The notes under the pieces are model-generated. The model saw nothing but the letters and a program-made list of their open reading frames with translations, did no database searches and was not told the origin of the DNA. A program made the translations under genes and the position numbers. From NCBI GenBank assembly GCA_942490645.1, contig CALNXN010000005.1, forward strand, positions 62,001 through 126,000: a DNA stretch of 64,000 nucleotides, in the 5' to 3' direction. Below, piece after piece: positions 1 through 7,645 of this stretch (positions within the stretch are counted from its first letter, which is position 1; every line of letters starts with the position of its first letter). The DNA comes from CALNXN01 sp942490645. GTDB lineage: Bacteria > Pseudomonadota > Alphaproteobacteria > Rhodobacterales > Rhodobacteraceae.

Positions 1-1662
1 GTTCTGCGCCATTTCCTCAACCAAATAAGAGGGCGCATCGATCTGGGCCGCTGCGGCCTCAACATCGTCCGCCGTCAGGCCAAGCCTAACCGCGCCCGCC
101 TCGGATTTATGTGCAAGCCCCTGCCCTTTCAAAGCCAGAGGCGCGTTCAGCGTCTTGGCGAGCATCGCGGCCTGCGCAGGGTTTTTGGCGCTGTGCCCCA
201 TCGGCACAGGCACGCCGTAACGACCAAGCAATGCCTTGGCATCAGCCTCCGCCACCAACGTGCCGACACGCGGCGCGCCGGGCGGTAGCGGCGGCACAGG
301 ATCAGGCGCGCGCAGGTTGGCAGCGATCTCGGCTGCCGCAATGGCTTCGGTCAGGCCCATCATCGGGATCACGCCGCCTTGTGCCAACTCCTCAGCAACA
401 TCCATCGGCATCAACTCGGGCAACGTCGCGACAACGGCAACAGCCCGCCCAGTTCTGGCCCGCACCATAATGGCTGCTTTTGTGGCCGACACCCAATCCG
501 TGGCATCAGTATGTGGGTAGTCGACAATGATCAGCGTCAGCCCGATATGCGCATCCGCCATTGGCGCCCAGGCATCGGCCATCTTCGCCGCATCACCCCA
601 AACATAAGTATGATAATCCAGCGGGTTCGACAGCGCCACCATCGGCCCCAACGCCGCCTTTAGCGCCCGTTTCTGCAGCACATTCAACGGCGGGAAGGAC
701 AGCGCGCGCTGGTCCGCAGTGTCCGCGGCCAAACTCGCCTCACCTCCCGAGCAACTGATGGCAGACAGCGTCGGCGTAGCAAGTGGGCCTTGGAAATGCA
801 GCAATTTCAAGGTCTCCAGAAACGTAGGCAGGTCCGGCACACGACCAATTCCAAGGCGCCGCAACAACCCCTCAGCACCGGCATCACTTCCCGCCAAAGA
901 CGCTGTGTGAGACACCGTCGCCTGTCGCGCCTGATCCGAGCGCCCAACCTTGAGTGCAACCAATGGCACGGATTTTTCATGAGCCTTCATCGCCAGGTCA
1001 TGCCAGAGCTGCGTGTCGGCGAACCCCTCTATATGGAGGCCCAGCGCCGTGATCCTTGGATCATCCAGAAGTGCCATCGCAATCTGTGCTTGCTGCGTCT
1101 GGGCCATGTTGCCACAAGTGACGACAAAACCAACTGGCAATGAACGCTTCTGCATGGTCAGGTTGATGGCAATGTTGGAGCTCTGCGTCAGGATCGCCAC
1201 GCCACGATCCACCCGCTGACACCCATGCTGATCCGGCCACAAAAGCGCGCCATCTAACGCGTTGATAAAGCCATAGCAATTCGGTCCCAGGATCGGCATA
1301 TCACCTGCCGCAGCCACCAACTGCGTCTGCAAATCCGAGCCGGTAGCGTCCTCGGCAATCGCTTCAGAAAACCCGGATGCAAAACAAACCGCACCGCCAG
1401 CTCCCATGCGCGAAAGCTGCGCCACCACATCCAAGGTTGAATGCCGGTTGACCCCTATGAACACTGCATCAGGTACGCCCGGAAGTGCCTTCAGGTCGGC
1501 AAATGAGGCCACGCCTTCTATGTCGGCATGTCGCGGATGCACTGGCCAGATATCCCCGACAAAACCCATTTTCAGTGATTGCTTCACGATCTGACGGCAC
1601 CACGCACCACCACCGACAACAGCAATCGAACTGGGCGCGAGCAATCGATTCAGGTTGCCCAT
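1..1662 (-). CDS. acetate--CoA ligase (ADP-forming) family protein, 3' end outside window
   Basis: The reverse strand is open from an ATG at 1662 to the window edge (554 codons), so the C-terminus is missing. The order of parts fits the NDP-forming acyl-CoA synthetase family: an N-terminal CoA-binding Rossmann domain (about residues 8-135, with AVVGGG near 14 and GPNCYGF at 126-132), a central succinyl-CoA-ligase-like region with an SHTASLAG stretch matching the family's catalytic His segment, and the start of an ATP-grasp domain (from about residue 480) where the frame leaves the window. Relatives are about 690-700 residues. Known family chemistry is reversible acyl-CoA formation from acid, CoA and ATP in the cytosol. 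The acyl-CoA dehydrogenase upstream suggests an organic-acid route. The exact substrate is unknown and the Shine-Dalgarno is weak. Confidence 0.85.
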   Translation of the reverse strand, partial: MGNLNRLLAPSSIAVVGGGAWCRQIVKQSLKMGFVGDIWPVHPRHADIEGVASFADLKALPGVPDAVFIGVNRHSTLDVVAQLSRMGAGGAVCFASGFSEAIAEDATGSDLQTQLVAAAGDMPILGPNCYGFINALDGALLWPDQHGCQRVDRGVAILTQSSNIAINLTMQKRSLPVGFVVTCGNMAQTQQAQIAMALLDDPRITALGLHIEGFADTQLWHDLAMKAHEKSVPLVALKVGRSDQARQATVSHTASLAGSDAGAEGLLRRLGIGRVPDLPTFLETLKLLHFQGPLATPTLSAISCSGGEASLAADTADQRALSFPPLNVLQKRALKAALGPMVALSNPLDYHTYVWGDAAKMADAWAPMADAHIGLTLIIVDYPHTDATDWVSATKAAIMVRARTGRAVAVVATLPELMPMDVAEELAQGGVIPMMGLTEAIAAAEIAANLRAPDPVPPLPPGAPRVGTLVAEADAKALLGRYGVPVPMGHSAKNPAQAAMLAKTLNAPLALKGQGLAHKSEAGAVRLGLTADDVEAAAAQIDAPSYLVEEMAQN

Positions 1663-1682
1663 TTCACAGCACCCGCAAAAAG

Positions 1683-1723
1683 TTTTTCTTGCCTCCGGCG
1701 GAGGTATTTTTGGCGAAAGGAAG
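1683..1723 (+). repeat. intergenic repeat copy A
   Basis: This contains AGGTATTT-N3-GCGAAAGGAAG preceded by GCCTCCGGCG. The same core occurs on the minus strand at 1842-1898 and 23139-23201. This copy faces copy B across 118 bp, lies 21 bp upstream of the ligase start and carries no long G/C hairpin. I recall similar sequences as common in Rhodobacterales intergenic DNA, but that was not checked here. Confidence 0.6.
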
Positions 1724-1841
1724 ATACGGAAAATTAACCAAGTTCTATCACTCTGTGGATGCGGTACAGGCAGAGGTGCCGATGACCGTGCGAGGGGAAG
1801 ACGGTTTCGTTTTCTTCAGAAGGGGATGCCAAGCGCGTCCC

Positions 1842-1898
1842 CTTCTTCCTTTCGCTGCAAATACCTCGGCGAGTGCGAGGGGCAGCGCCCCTCGCATC
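1842..1898 (-). repeat. intergenic repeat copy B with hairpin
   Basis: Read leftward, a perfect hairpin (nine-base arms GCGAGGGGC/GCCCCTCGC, three-base loop, 1875-1895) is followed by AGGTATTT-N3-GCGAAAGGAAG. It begins about 32 bp after the acyl-CoA dehydrogenase stop codon in the same direction, so it may act as a 3'-end stabiliser or weak terminator between that gene and the ligase. Confidence 0.6.
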
Positions 1899-1929
1899 GG
1901 TTGGATCGACATCGACGATCCAAAACGCA

Positions 1930-3090
1930 TTATGCACCCAAAGCCCGCAAGAGTTCCCGACTGATGATGTGGCGCTGGATTTCGGACGTTCCGTCCCAAA
2001 TCCGCTCCACGCGCGCGTCACGCCAGAATCGCTCCAGCGGATAATCATCCATCAGGCCCATTCCACCATGCAACTGAATCGCAGTGTCCGTTACCCGGGC
2101 CAGCATTTCTGAGGCATAGAGTTTCGCGCTTGCGATTTCGCGGTTGGCTGGCAGGCCCTTGTCCAGACGATCTGCCGCCGCGAGTGTCAGAAGGTCCGCA
2201 GCGTCGATCTCTGTGATCATGTCAGCGATCTGAAAGCTGACGCCTTGGAACTTGCCGATCTTCTGGCCGAATTGTTCGCGGGTGGCGGCATAATCCAGTG
2301 CATAATCGAACACCCGCCGCGCACGTCCGACGCTCATGGTAGCAACTGTGATACGCGTGGCATAAAGCCAGGTGTTCATCACTTCGAAACCGCCATCGAC
2401 CACGCCCAGCACCTGTGCGTCTGGCAATCGACAATCGTCGAACTCCAGTATCATGTTCTTGTAGCCGCGGTGACTGACCGATTTGTAACCGTCCCGGATG
2501 GTGAAGCCCGGTGTGCCGCGATCAACCAAAAACGCGGTGATCCGCTTTTTGGGGCCTTTTGGAGTCTGATCTTCGCCTGTAGCGATGAACACGATGATGA
2601 AATCCGCGTGATCTGCGCCCGAGATGAAATGCTTGGTTCCATTGACCACCCAGTCACCACCATCGCGCACAGCGGCGCATTTCATACCGCGCACGTCCGA
2701 TCCGGCGCCGGGTTCCGTCATGGCCAGTGCATCCATCCGCTCGCCGCGCACAGCCGGCATCAGATAGCGCTCCACCTGTTCGCCTTCACAGGCCATCAGG
2801 ATGTTCTGCGGGCGGCCAAAGAAATGGTTCAGCGCCATAGACCCGCGCCCCAACTCACGCTCCACCAGCGCAAATTCCAGGTGGTTCAGCCCCGCGCAAC
2901 CAACGCTTTCCGGGAAGTTGCAGGCGTAAAACCCCAGATCAATGGTCTTTTGCTTGATCTCCTGCGCAATTTCAGCCGGCACTTCGCCCGTGCGTTCCAC
3001 CAGATCTTCGTAGGGGTATATCTCTTTCTCCACAAAACTGCGCACCGTGTCCGCAATCATGTGATGTTCATCCGTCAAGCCATAGTGCAC
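1930..3090 (-). CDS. acyl-CoA dehydrogenase family protein
   Basis: This 386-residue flavoprotein has the standard acyl-CoA dehydrogenase order: an N-terminal helical domain, a middle domain with AMTEPGAGSD at 123-132 (FAD/substrate loop), and a C-terminal helical domain with a HGGMG stretch and the terminal xGTSEIQ motif. It should oxidise an acyl-CoA to the 2-enoyl-CoA and pass electrons to ETF. I chose GTG at 3090 because GGGAGAG lies just upstream and the protein then starts at the family N-terminus; the longer frame overlaps the sulfatase. In the terminal motif the residue that is the catalytic Glu in MCAD is Asp366. The start is 19 bp downstream of the sulfatase stop, so the two are probably co-transcribed. 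Confidence 0.88.
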   Translation of the reverse strand: MHYGLTDEHHMIADTVRSFVEKEIYPYEDLVERTGEVPAEIAQEIKQKTIDLGFYACNFPESVGCAGLNHLEFALVERELGRGSMALNHFFGRPQNILMACEGEQVERYLMPAVRGERMDALAMTEPGAGSDVRGMKCAAVRDGGDWVVNGTKHFISGADHADFIIVFIATGEDQTPKGPKKRITAFLVDRGTPGFTIRDGYKSVSHRGYKNMILEFDDCRLPDAQVLGVVDGGFEVMNTWLYATRITVATMSVGRARRVFDYALDYAATREQFGQKIGKFQGVSFQIADMITEIDAADLLTLAAADRLDKGLPANREIASAKLYASEMLARVTDTAIQLHGGMGLMDDYPLERFWRDARVERIWDGTSEIQRHIISRELLRALGA

Positions 3091-3109
3091 TTGTCTCTCC
3101 CTTGTGACC

Positions 3110-4483
3110 TCACGAGGCCTCAGCCGGTGTGTAATTGAATTGGGCGCGCGCCCGGATCGCATCCGCCCCGCCAAGAGCCGCAATGCGTTTGGCTTGGTCC
3201 CTCAGAGCGCGGGCATGGACTTCTTCAGGATCCAGAAATTGGCGCAGCCGCGCATAGCCCTCCTGCATCACCTCCGGGGCAAGGCCCGAAAGGTCATGTA
3301 CCTCCTGGCCGTCATCCGAAAGGTTGAACAACTGCGGTGGATGGCCTTCGGCATAGTGCACAAGCTTCCAGTCCGCCCAGCGCAGCATGGTAATTCCGAC
3401 GCTGCATCCGCCGTCATGATATTCCGATATCACCGCGCGTTCCGGATCGGGTTCGCGCAGATCAACACCGTCCCAAGCACCCACCACGCCCATAGCGCCG
3501 CAGATCGTGGGCGCGATATCGATGAGGCTGACCGGCGCGTGCCATTCGCCGGGCACAATTCCTGGACCGGCCATCAGCAAAGGCACGCGCGCGGCCCCGT
3601 CGTACATCGTCGATTTGGTCCAGATGCCCTTGTCACCCAGCATTTCGCCATGATCCGAGGTGAACAATATCAGCGTATTCTCGGTTAACCCTGCTGCGTC
3701 CAGAGCGTCCAGCACCCGGCCCACCTGCCTGTCCACGAAGGTGCAAAGCGCATAGTAACTGGCCCGCGCCACCCCGCGGGTTCTAAGGTCAAAGAACTGA
3801 TCATGGCTGAAAAAATCCGCGATTTCCCGCTGTATGGGGTGATCCGGCACCGTCTGTGGGGCGCTTTCCAACGCGCGCGCATCATACCGCGCATAGTCAC
3901 TTGGCGGTGCGACCAGCGGAAAATGTGGCGCGAGCAGGCTGACAAAGGCGCACCATGTTTGCGCCTTCCGCGCAGGATCAGACAGCCAGTCTACGGCCGC
4001 CGCCGCAACCTTGCGGTCATAACGGTGATACTCGGTTTCTCCTGGGCCAATCTCGGCCGCGAGCGATTCCGGCGAGGCGTTGGGATAGACCGGTTGGCGC
4101 AGCAGCGCCTGCACCCAACCTTCCCCCCCAAGCACATGGGTGGGTGCTATCTGCTGGGTAAAGCCCGTGTCGTCCTTTGCCGAACGATAGTGCAGCTTGC
4201 CAAAGGACAGACAGGAATGGCCCGCGTCCCGCACCGCATGTGACCAGCCACGCACCGACCCGTCGTATGGCTCCGCCGAGGACCAGTTATTGAGCTTGTG
4301 CAAATACCGCCCCGTGGCGATTGCCGCCCGTGTCGGCACGCATATGGGCGACGGCGTATAGGCTTGTGTGAACCGTCGCGACCGCGCGGCCAGCCTGTCG
4401 ATATGAGGCGTATGCAATTCGGCCGTGACATGCCCCATGGCCCACCAAGCCATCTCGTCCACCATCAAGAAAAGGACGTTCAC
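3110..4483 (-). CDS. sulfatase (choline-sulfatase-like), cytosolic
   Basis: This 457-residue alkaline-phosphatase-fold sulfatase carries the formylglycine signature CVPTR at 48-52 (Cys48 is the residue oxidised by a maturase), metal residue Asp9 in MVDEM, SDHGE at 276-280 and Lys290. There is no signal peptide, so it should act in the cytosol on a small sulfate ester. It starts at GTG, overlapping the upstream hydroxylase stop by 4 bp (GTGA), which implies translational coupling. It is closely like the sulfatase at 51276-52706: both read TPSPICVP then GKLHYRS. No formylglycine-generating enzyme is visible in the window. Substrate is unknown; phosphonate hydrolase relatives share the fold. Confidence 0.88.
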   Translation of the reverse strand: MNVLFLMVDEMAWWAMGHVTAELHTPHIDRLAARSRRFTQAYTPSPICVPTRAAIATGRYLHKLNNWSSAEPYDGSVRGWSHAVRDAGHSCLSFGKLHYRSAKDDTGFTQQIAPTHVLGGEGWVQALLRQPVYPNASPESLAAEIGPGETEYHRYDRKVAAAAVDWLSDPARKAQTWCAFVSLLAPHFPLVAPPSDYARYDARALESAPQTVPDHPIQREIADFFSHDQFFDLRTRGVARASYYALCTFVDRQVGRVLDALDAAGLTENTLILFTSDHGEMLGDKGIWTKSTMYDGAARVPLLMAGPGIVPGEWHAPVSLIDIAPTICGAMGVVGAWDGVDLREPDPERAVISEYHDGGCSVGITMLRWADWKLVHYAEGHPPQLFNLSDDGQEVHDLSGLAPEVMQEGYARLRQFLDPEEVHARALRDQAKRIAALGGADAIRARAQFNYTPAEAS

Positions 4484-5469
4484 GTGTACATCTGTTTTTT
4501 GCGCGCGCGCGTTTCATCCGTGGCTTGCGCCGATCCGTCGTGATAGCTGCCAAACCAGCGATCCCACGGCATCTCTACGGTGCCGTAGTTGCACTCGAAA
4601 TACCGGTGATGCAGTTGGTGAAAGAACACCCCCATCTTGGCCTGTCGCTTGTCTTTTACGACCAGTTCTTCGAACCCAGAATGGGAAAACACCGGGTGCG
4701 TCGACTGAACGTAGCCGTGAAACAGTACATGCAGCGGGTGGCTTGGAACGATCAGGTGGATCAGGAAATTGGTGTAGAACAACAGGTGCTCGATGGGGTG
4801 CATCGAAATGCCTGACCATGGCCCCACATTGACGTTCCTGTGGTGCAGTGCATGCGCCATCGTGTAAAGCGGTGGCCAGTGCAACAGGCGGTGCACCCAG
4901 TAGAAATGAAAGCTGGACCAGATCGGGATCAGTACAAAAAACGCAACGAACCAGACCGGATTGTCAGGAAACAGCATCGCAGGCGCATAGCCGTTTGCCA
5001 TTGCCCAGAACACCAGCACCTGTGCAGCTGTCCATAGCGTGATGCCGCTGGCAATGTGCCAGAACATGTTGTCGTGGACCTGATTTCCAAAGGTGAAAGT
5101 ACCGTTGTCTCTGGCTTGATCGCGGGGGTCATACTTGGTGGTGTCGCCCTGCCCTTTGCGCATGATCAGCCAGTAATGCAGCGTCCCGGCGCAAATCACC
5201 TGCGGCACCAGATTGGCGAGCCAGACTTTGGCCACCCAACCCCAAGCCAGCACCTGCATGTCAGCAAGATCGGGCAGAATGACGAAATAGGCCACCAGCG
5301 CGATCGTCAGACACAACAGGGTGGTCGACACCTCCAGCCAGAAGGCCGCATACCAAGCGAAGATGGCCCTCGGGCGGGGCGGCCATTGAAACAGCGGGTT
5401 CTGCGCAAGAGGTGTTTCGGGACGGTAGTTCCAGCGCCCGGCTTCGCGGGCTTCGGGGTCATTGGTCAT
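4480..5469 (-). CDS. sterol desaturase / fatty acid hydroxylase superfamily membrane protein
   Basis: This 329-residue integral membrane protein has hydrophobic segments near 36-65, 78-100, 143-160 and 172-192. It shows the histidine clusters of the membrane di-iron hydroxylase superfamily: HRLLH at 193-197, HALHH at 206-210 and HQLHH at 284-288. These bind a di-iron centre that hydroxylates or desaturates a lipid-like substrate using oxygen. It overlaps the aldolase gene upstream by 11 bp and the sulfatase downstream by 4 bp, so it sits in the middle of a tight leftward operon. A hydroxylase next to a sulfatase and acyl-CoA enzymes would suit breakdown of a sulfated aliphatic or terpenoid compound, but that is inference. 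Confidence 0.83.
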   Translation of the reverse strand: MTNDPEAREAGRWNYRPETPLAQNPLFQWPPRPRAIFAWYAAFWLEVSTTLLCLTIALVAYFVILPDLADMQVLAWGWVAKVWLANLVPQVICAGTLHYWLIMRKGQGDTTKYDPRDQARDNGTFTFGNQVHDNMFWHIASGITLWTAAQVLVFWAMANGYAPAMLFPDNPVWFVAFFVLIPIWSSFHFYWVHRLLHWPPLYTMAHALHHRNVNVGPWSGISMHPIEHLLFYTNFLIHLIVPSHPLHVLFHGYVQSTHPVFSHSGFEELVVKDKRQAKMGVFFHQLHHRYFECNYGTVEMPWDRWFGSYHDGSAQATDETRARKKQMYT

Positions 5470-6214
5470 AGTCGGAACCTTCGGTATCCAAGATCAGTTT
5501 AAGCTCGCTCAGATGCCGGTCGTCCTGACCCGGGTAGCTTTCGATCTCTCTCGCGGTCTTTTCGGCAATCTCGTCGGGGATCATGCGCAACGGCCGGCCA
5601 GTTTGCAGCGCACGGATATAGGTTTCGGCGGCGCGCTCGAAATAATAGAGCCTGTTAAAGGTATCTGCGACAGTATCGCCAATGACCATGACGCCATGAT
5701 TGCCCATGATCAGCACCTTGTGCCGGGGCTCTTTCAACAATTGTGCGCAACGCTGTGCCTCTTCCTCGAACGCCAGTCCACCGTAGTTTTCATCGACCAC
5801 ATGGCGATCGAAAAAGATGGCCGAGTTCTGATCAATCGGCGGCAGGCGGCTGTCAGCGAGGCTGGCCAGAACGGTTGCGTGAATCGAATGGACATGCATG
5901 GCGCAGCGCGCGTGCGGGCACAGACGGTGCAGGGTGCCGTGCAACCCCCACGCGGTCGGATCAGGCGCGTCCGGCCCCTCCATCGTGCTGGGATCATTGG
6001 CGTCGATTTCCAGCAGGTCGCTGGCGCGGACACGCGAGAAATGCACCTGATTGGGGTTCATCAGGAACCGCGTGCCATCTTCGTTCACGGCAAGGCTGAA
6101 ATGGTTGGCCACGCCTTCGTGCATGTTGAACCGCGCCGTCCAGCGGAATGCAGCCGCCAGATCGACCCGTTCCTGCCAGTTATCCATATTTGGTCGAATG
6201 CTTGTGACGCTCAT
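5459..6214 (-). CDS. class II aldolase/adducin family protein
   Basis: This 251-residue protein is of the class II aldolase/adducin fold, a Zn-dependent family including L-fuculose-phosphate aldolase and several decarboxylases. HVH at 107-109 supplies two metal ligands and GNHG at 171-174 a third. I chose ATG 6214 because GGAGGG precedes it by six bases; the longer frame reaches into the divergent regulator. It is the first gene of the leftward operon (aldolase, hydroxylase, sulfatase, acyl-CoA dehydrogenase, ligase) and faces the LysR gene across 100 bp. Members without a sugar-phosphate partner are hard to assign, so the substrate is open. Confidence 0.82.
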   Translation of the reverse strand: MSVTSIRPNMDNWQERVDLAAAFRWTARFNMHEGVANHFSLAVNEDGTRFLMNPNQVHFSRVRASDLLEIDANDPSTMEGPDAPDPTAWGLHGTLHRLCPHARCAMHVHSIHATVLASLADSRLPPIDQNSAIFFDRHVVDENYGGLAFEEEAQRCAQLLKEPRHKVLIMGNHGVMVIGDTVADTFNRLYYFERAAETYIRALQTGRPLRMIPDEIAEKTAREIESYPGQDDRHLSELKLILDTEGSDYDQ

Positions 6215-6283
6215 GCGTAACCCTCCGATGCTGCGCAAATCTGACCACGGGTCGGGCCTGCTTGACCAACGAAAAAAACTGCC

Positions 6284-6295
6284 CTTATCTATAAG
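6284..6295. promoter_or_regulatory. candidate LysR operator/promoter
   Basis: An inverted repeat CTTAT-CT-ATAAG lies in the 100-bp divergent gap between the aldolase operon and the LysR gene. LysR proteins typically bind short dyads of this sort in shared promoters. The A/T-rich half could also serve as a -10 element. Confidence 0.35.
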
Positions 6296-6314
6296 TCTCA
6301 CTAATGGATGGGTT

Positions 6315-7208
6315 ATGCGAAACAATTTGCCCCCTCTGAACTGGCTGCGCGCGTTCGAGGCAGCGGCGCGCAATCTGTCCTTCACCGGGGCAGCGCGTGA
6401 TCTGAACATGACGCAAAGCGCCGTCAGCCAGCAGATCAAATCACTGGAGGCCTACATGGGGCGGCCGCTCTTTCACCGGCGGGCGCGGGCGCTGGAATTG
6501 ACCCAAACCGGCATCAGCTATCTGCCAGTGGTGCGCGATGCGTTTCGCACGCTGGCCCACGGCACCCGCGCCCTGACACGCAACGAAGACGACGTGCTGC
6601 GCGTGCAATCCAACCTGACGTTTGCGATCCAATGGCTGGCCCCGCGTCTGGCCGGGTTCCGCCAACACTATCCGGATGTGCACCTCAACATCTCGACGGA
6701 GCTTTGGGAGCCGCAGGACTTCGCCCAAGGCGCGGATTTGGAAATCCGCTATTCGCTGCGCCCATCAGATCGTGTGCATGCCGAACTGCTGGCAACAGAC
6801 GCCTATTACCCTGTGTGTCACCCTGGCTATGACGTCGCGCTGGAAACGCTGCACACCCATCCGCTGTATGACTGCTCGAACATGATGGGCACATGGACGG
6901 TTTGGGCCGAAGAACAGGCTCTAACATGGCCCGATCCGCCCGTGACCTACGCAACGACCTACTCGGTTGCGCTGTCAGTGGCAGAAACGGGGGGCGGATT
7001 GGCGCTGGCGCATGACATCATCGCCCAGCGCCTGATTGACGACGGAAGGCTAGTCGCACCGTTTGAACACCGCGCGGCGATGCAAGAAGCCTATTACCTG
7101 ATCCAGACACCGCAGGCACAGGCAATGCCCGCCGCACAAGCATTCGCAACTTGGCTGCGCAACGAAATGACCGCGTTTCAAAGCGGGCGACTGGCCACCC
7201 AAGCGTAA
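6315..7208 (+). CDS. LysR family transcriptional regulator (GcvA-like)
   Basis: This 297-residue regulator has an N-terminal winged helix-turn-helix (residues about 5-65: LNWLRAFEAAARNLSFTGAA then SAVSQQIKSLE) and a periplasmic-binding-protein-like effector domain to the end. The NWLRAFE opening is typical of the GcvA-like subgroup. I chose ATG 6315, which begins the DNA-binding domain correctly; the longer frame adds unrelated sequence from the divergent gene. It is transcribed away from the aldolase-hydroxylase-sulfatase operon and probably regulates it together with itself. The effector is unknown. Confidence 0.88.
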   Translation: MRNNLPPLNWLRAFEAAARNLSFTGAARDLNMTQSAVSQQIKSLEAYMGRPLFHRRARALELTQTGISYLPVVRDAFRTLAHGTRALTRNEDDVLRVQSNLTFAIQWLAPRLAGFRQHYPDVHLNISTELWEPQDFAQGADLEIRYSLRPSDRVHAELLATDAYYPVCHPGYDVALETLHTHPLYDCSNMMGTWTVWAEEQALTWPDPPVTYATTYSVALSVAETGGGLALAHDIIAQRLIDDGRLVAPFEHRAAMQEAYYLIQTPQAQAMPAAQAFATWLRNEMTAFQSGRLATQA

Positions 7209-7597
7209 CCGTCATCACACAGAATATAGCATTCACGCAGACCATGCGGTTTGTCCGTGGGGTCTTGGAGAACAGTTGCGCCGAAAGCATTTGCCCGTTC
7301 AACAGCCGTATCCGGGTCCGTGTCATAGAGCCGTAGCTCAACACCCGCTCCGCGCGGAGGGTTCTCAGGCAACAGCCCTAGGTAAGGGTTGGAATGATAT
7401 GTTCCGTCACTGTGCAACTGAAACACCTGATCGCCATAGGAGACGATCGCGAAATCGGCGCTCTTCCGGTGACATGTCAGCTCAAAAACTGTCTCTAGAA
7501 AGCGGCAAGTGGCCAAAACATCCCGCACCAATATGTTGATGCCCAGCCCACTTAGGCCAGCCCCGAAGTCTTCCGCGCTCACCGTCTCGTAGTCCAT
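7178..7597 (-). CDS. VOC (glyoxalase/bleomycin-resistance fold) family protein
   Basis: This 139-residue protein has the paired beta-alpha-beta-beta-beta units of the vicinal-oxygen-chelate superfamily: GINILVRDV near the start, a VFQLHSD strand, then GVELRLYD and a final YILCDDGYAW strand. The family binds metal in glyoxalases, dioxygenases and antibiotic-binding proteins. I prefer ATG 7597 to 7603 because GGAGG is then about seven bases away. Its 3' end overlaps the convergent LysR gene by 31 bp, and it is divergent from adenine deaminase. Function unknown. Confidence 0.75.
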   Translation of the reverse strand: MDYETVSAEDFGAGLSGLGINILVRDVLATCRFLETVFELTCHRKSADFAIVSYGDQVFQLHSDGTYHSNPYLGLLPENPPRGAGVELRLYDTDPDTAVERANAFGATVLQDPTDKPHGLRECYILCDDGYAWVASRPL

Positions 7598-7645
7598 CGC
7601 CATTCCTCCGCTTGAACCTCGCCCCGGGCCATGCCACCTTGGGCC

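Noticed and set aside
2245..3138. 297-residue plus-strand frame opposite the acyl-CoA dehydrogenase
   Set aside because: Shadow of the minus-strand gene; the composition is typical of antisense reading.
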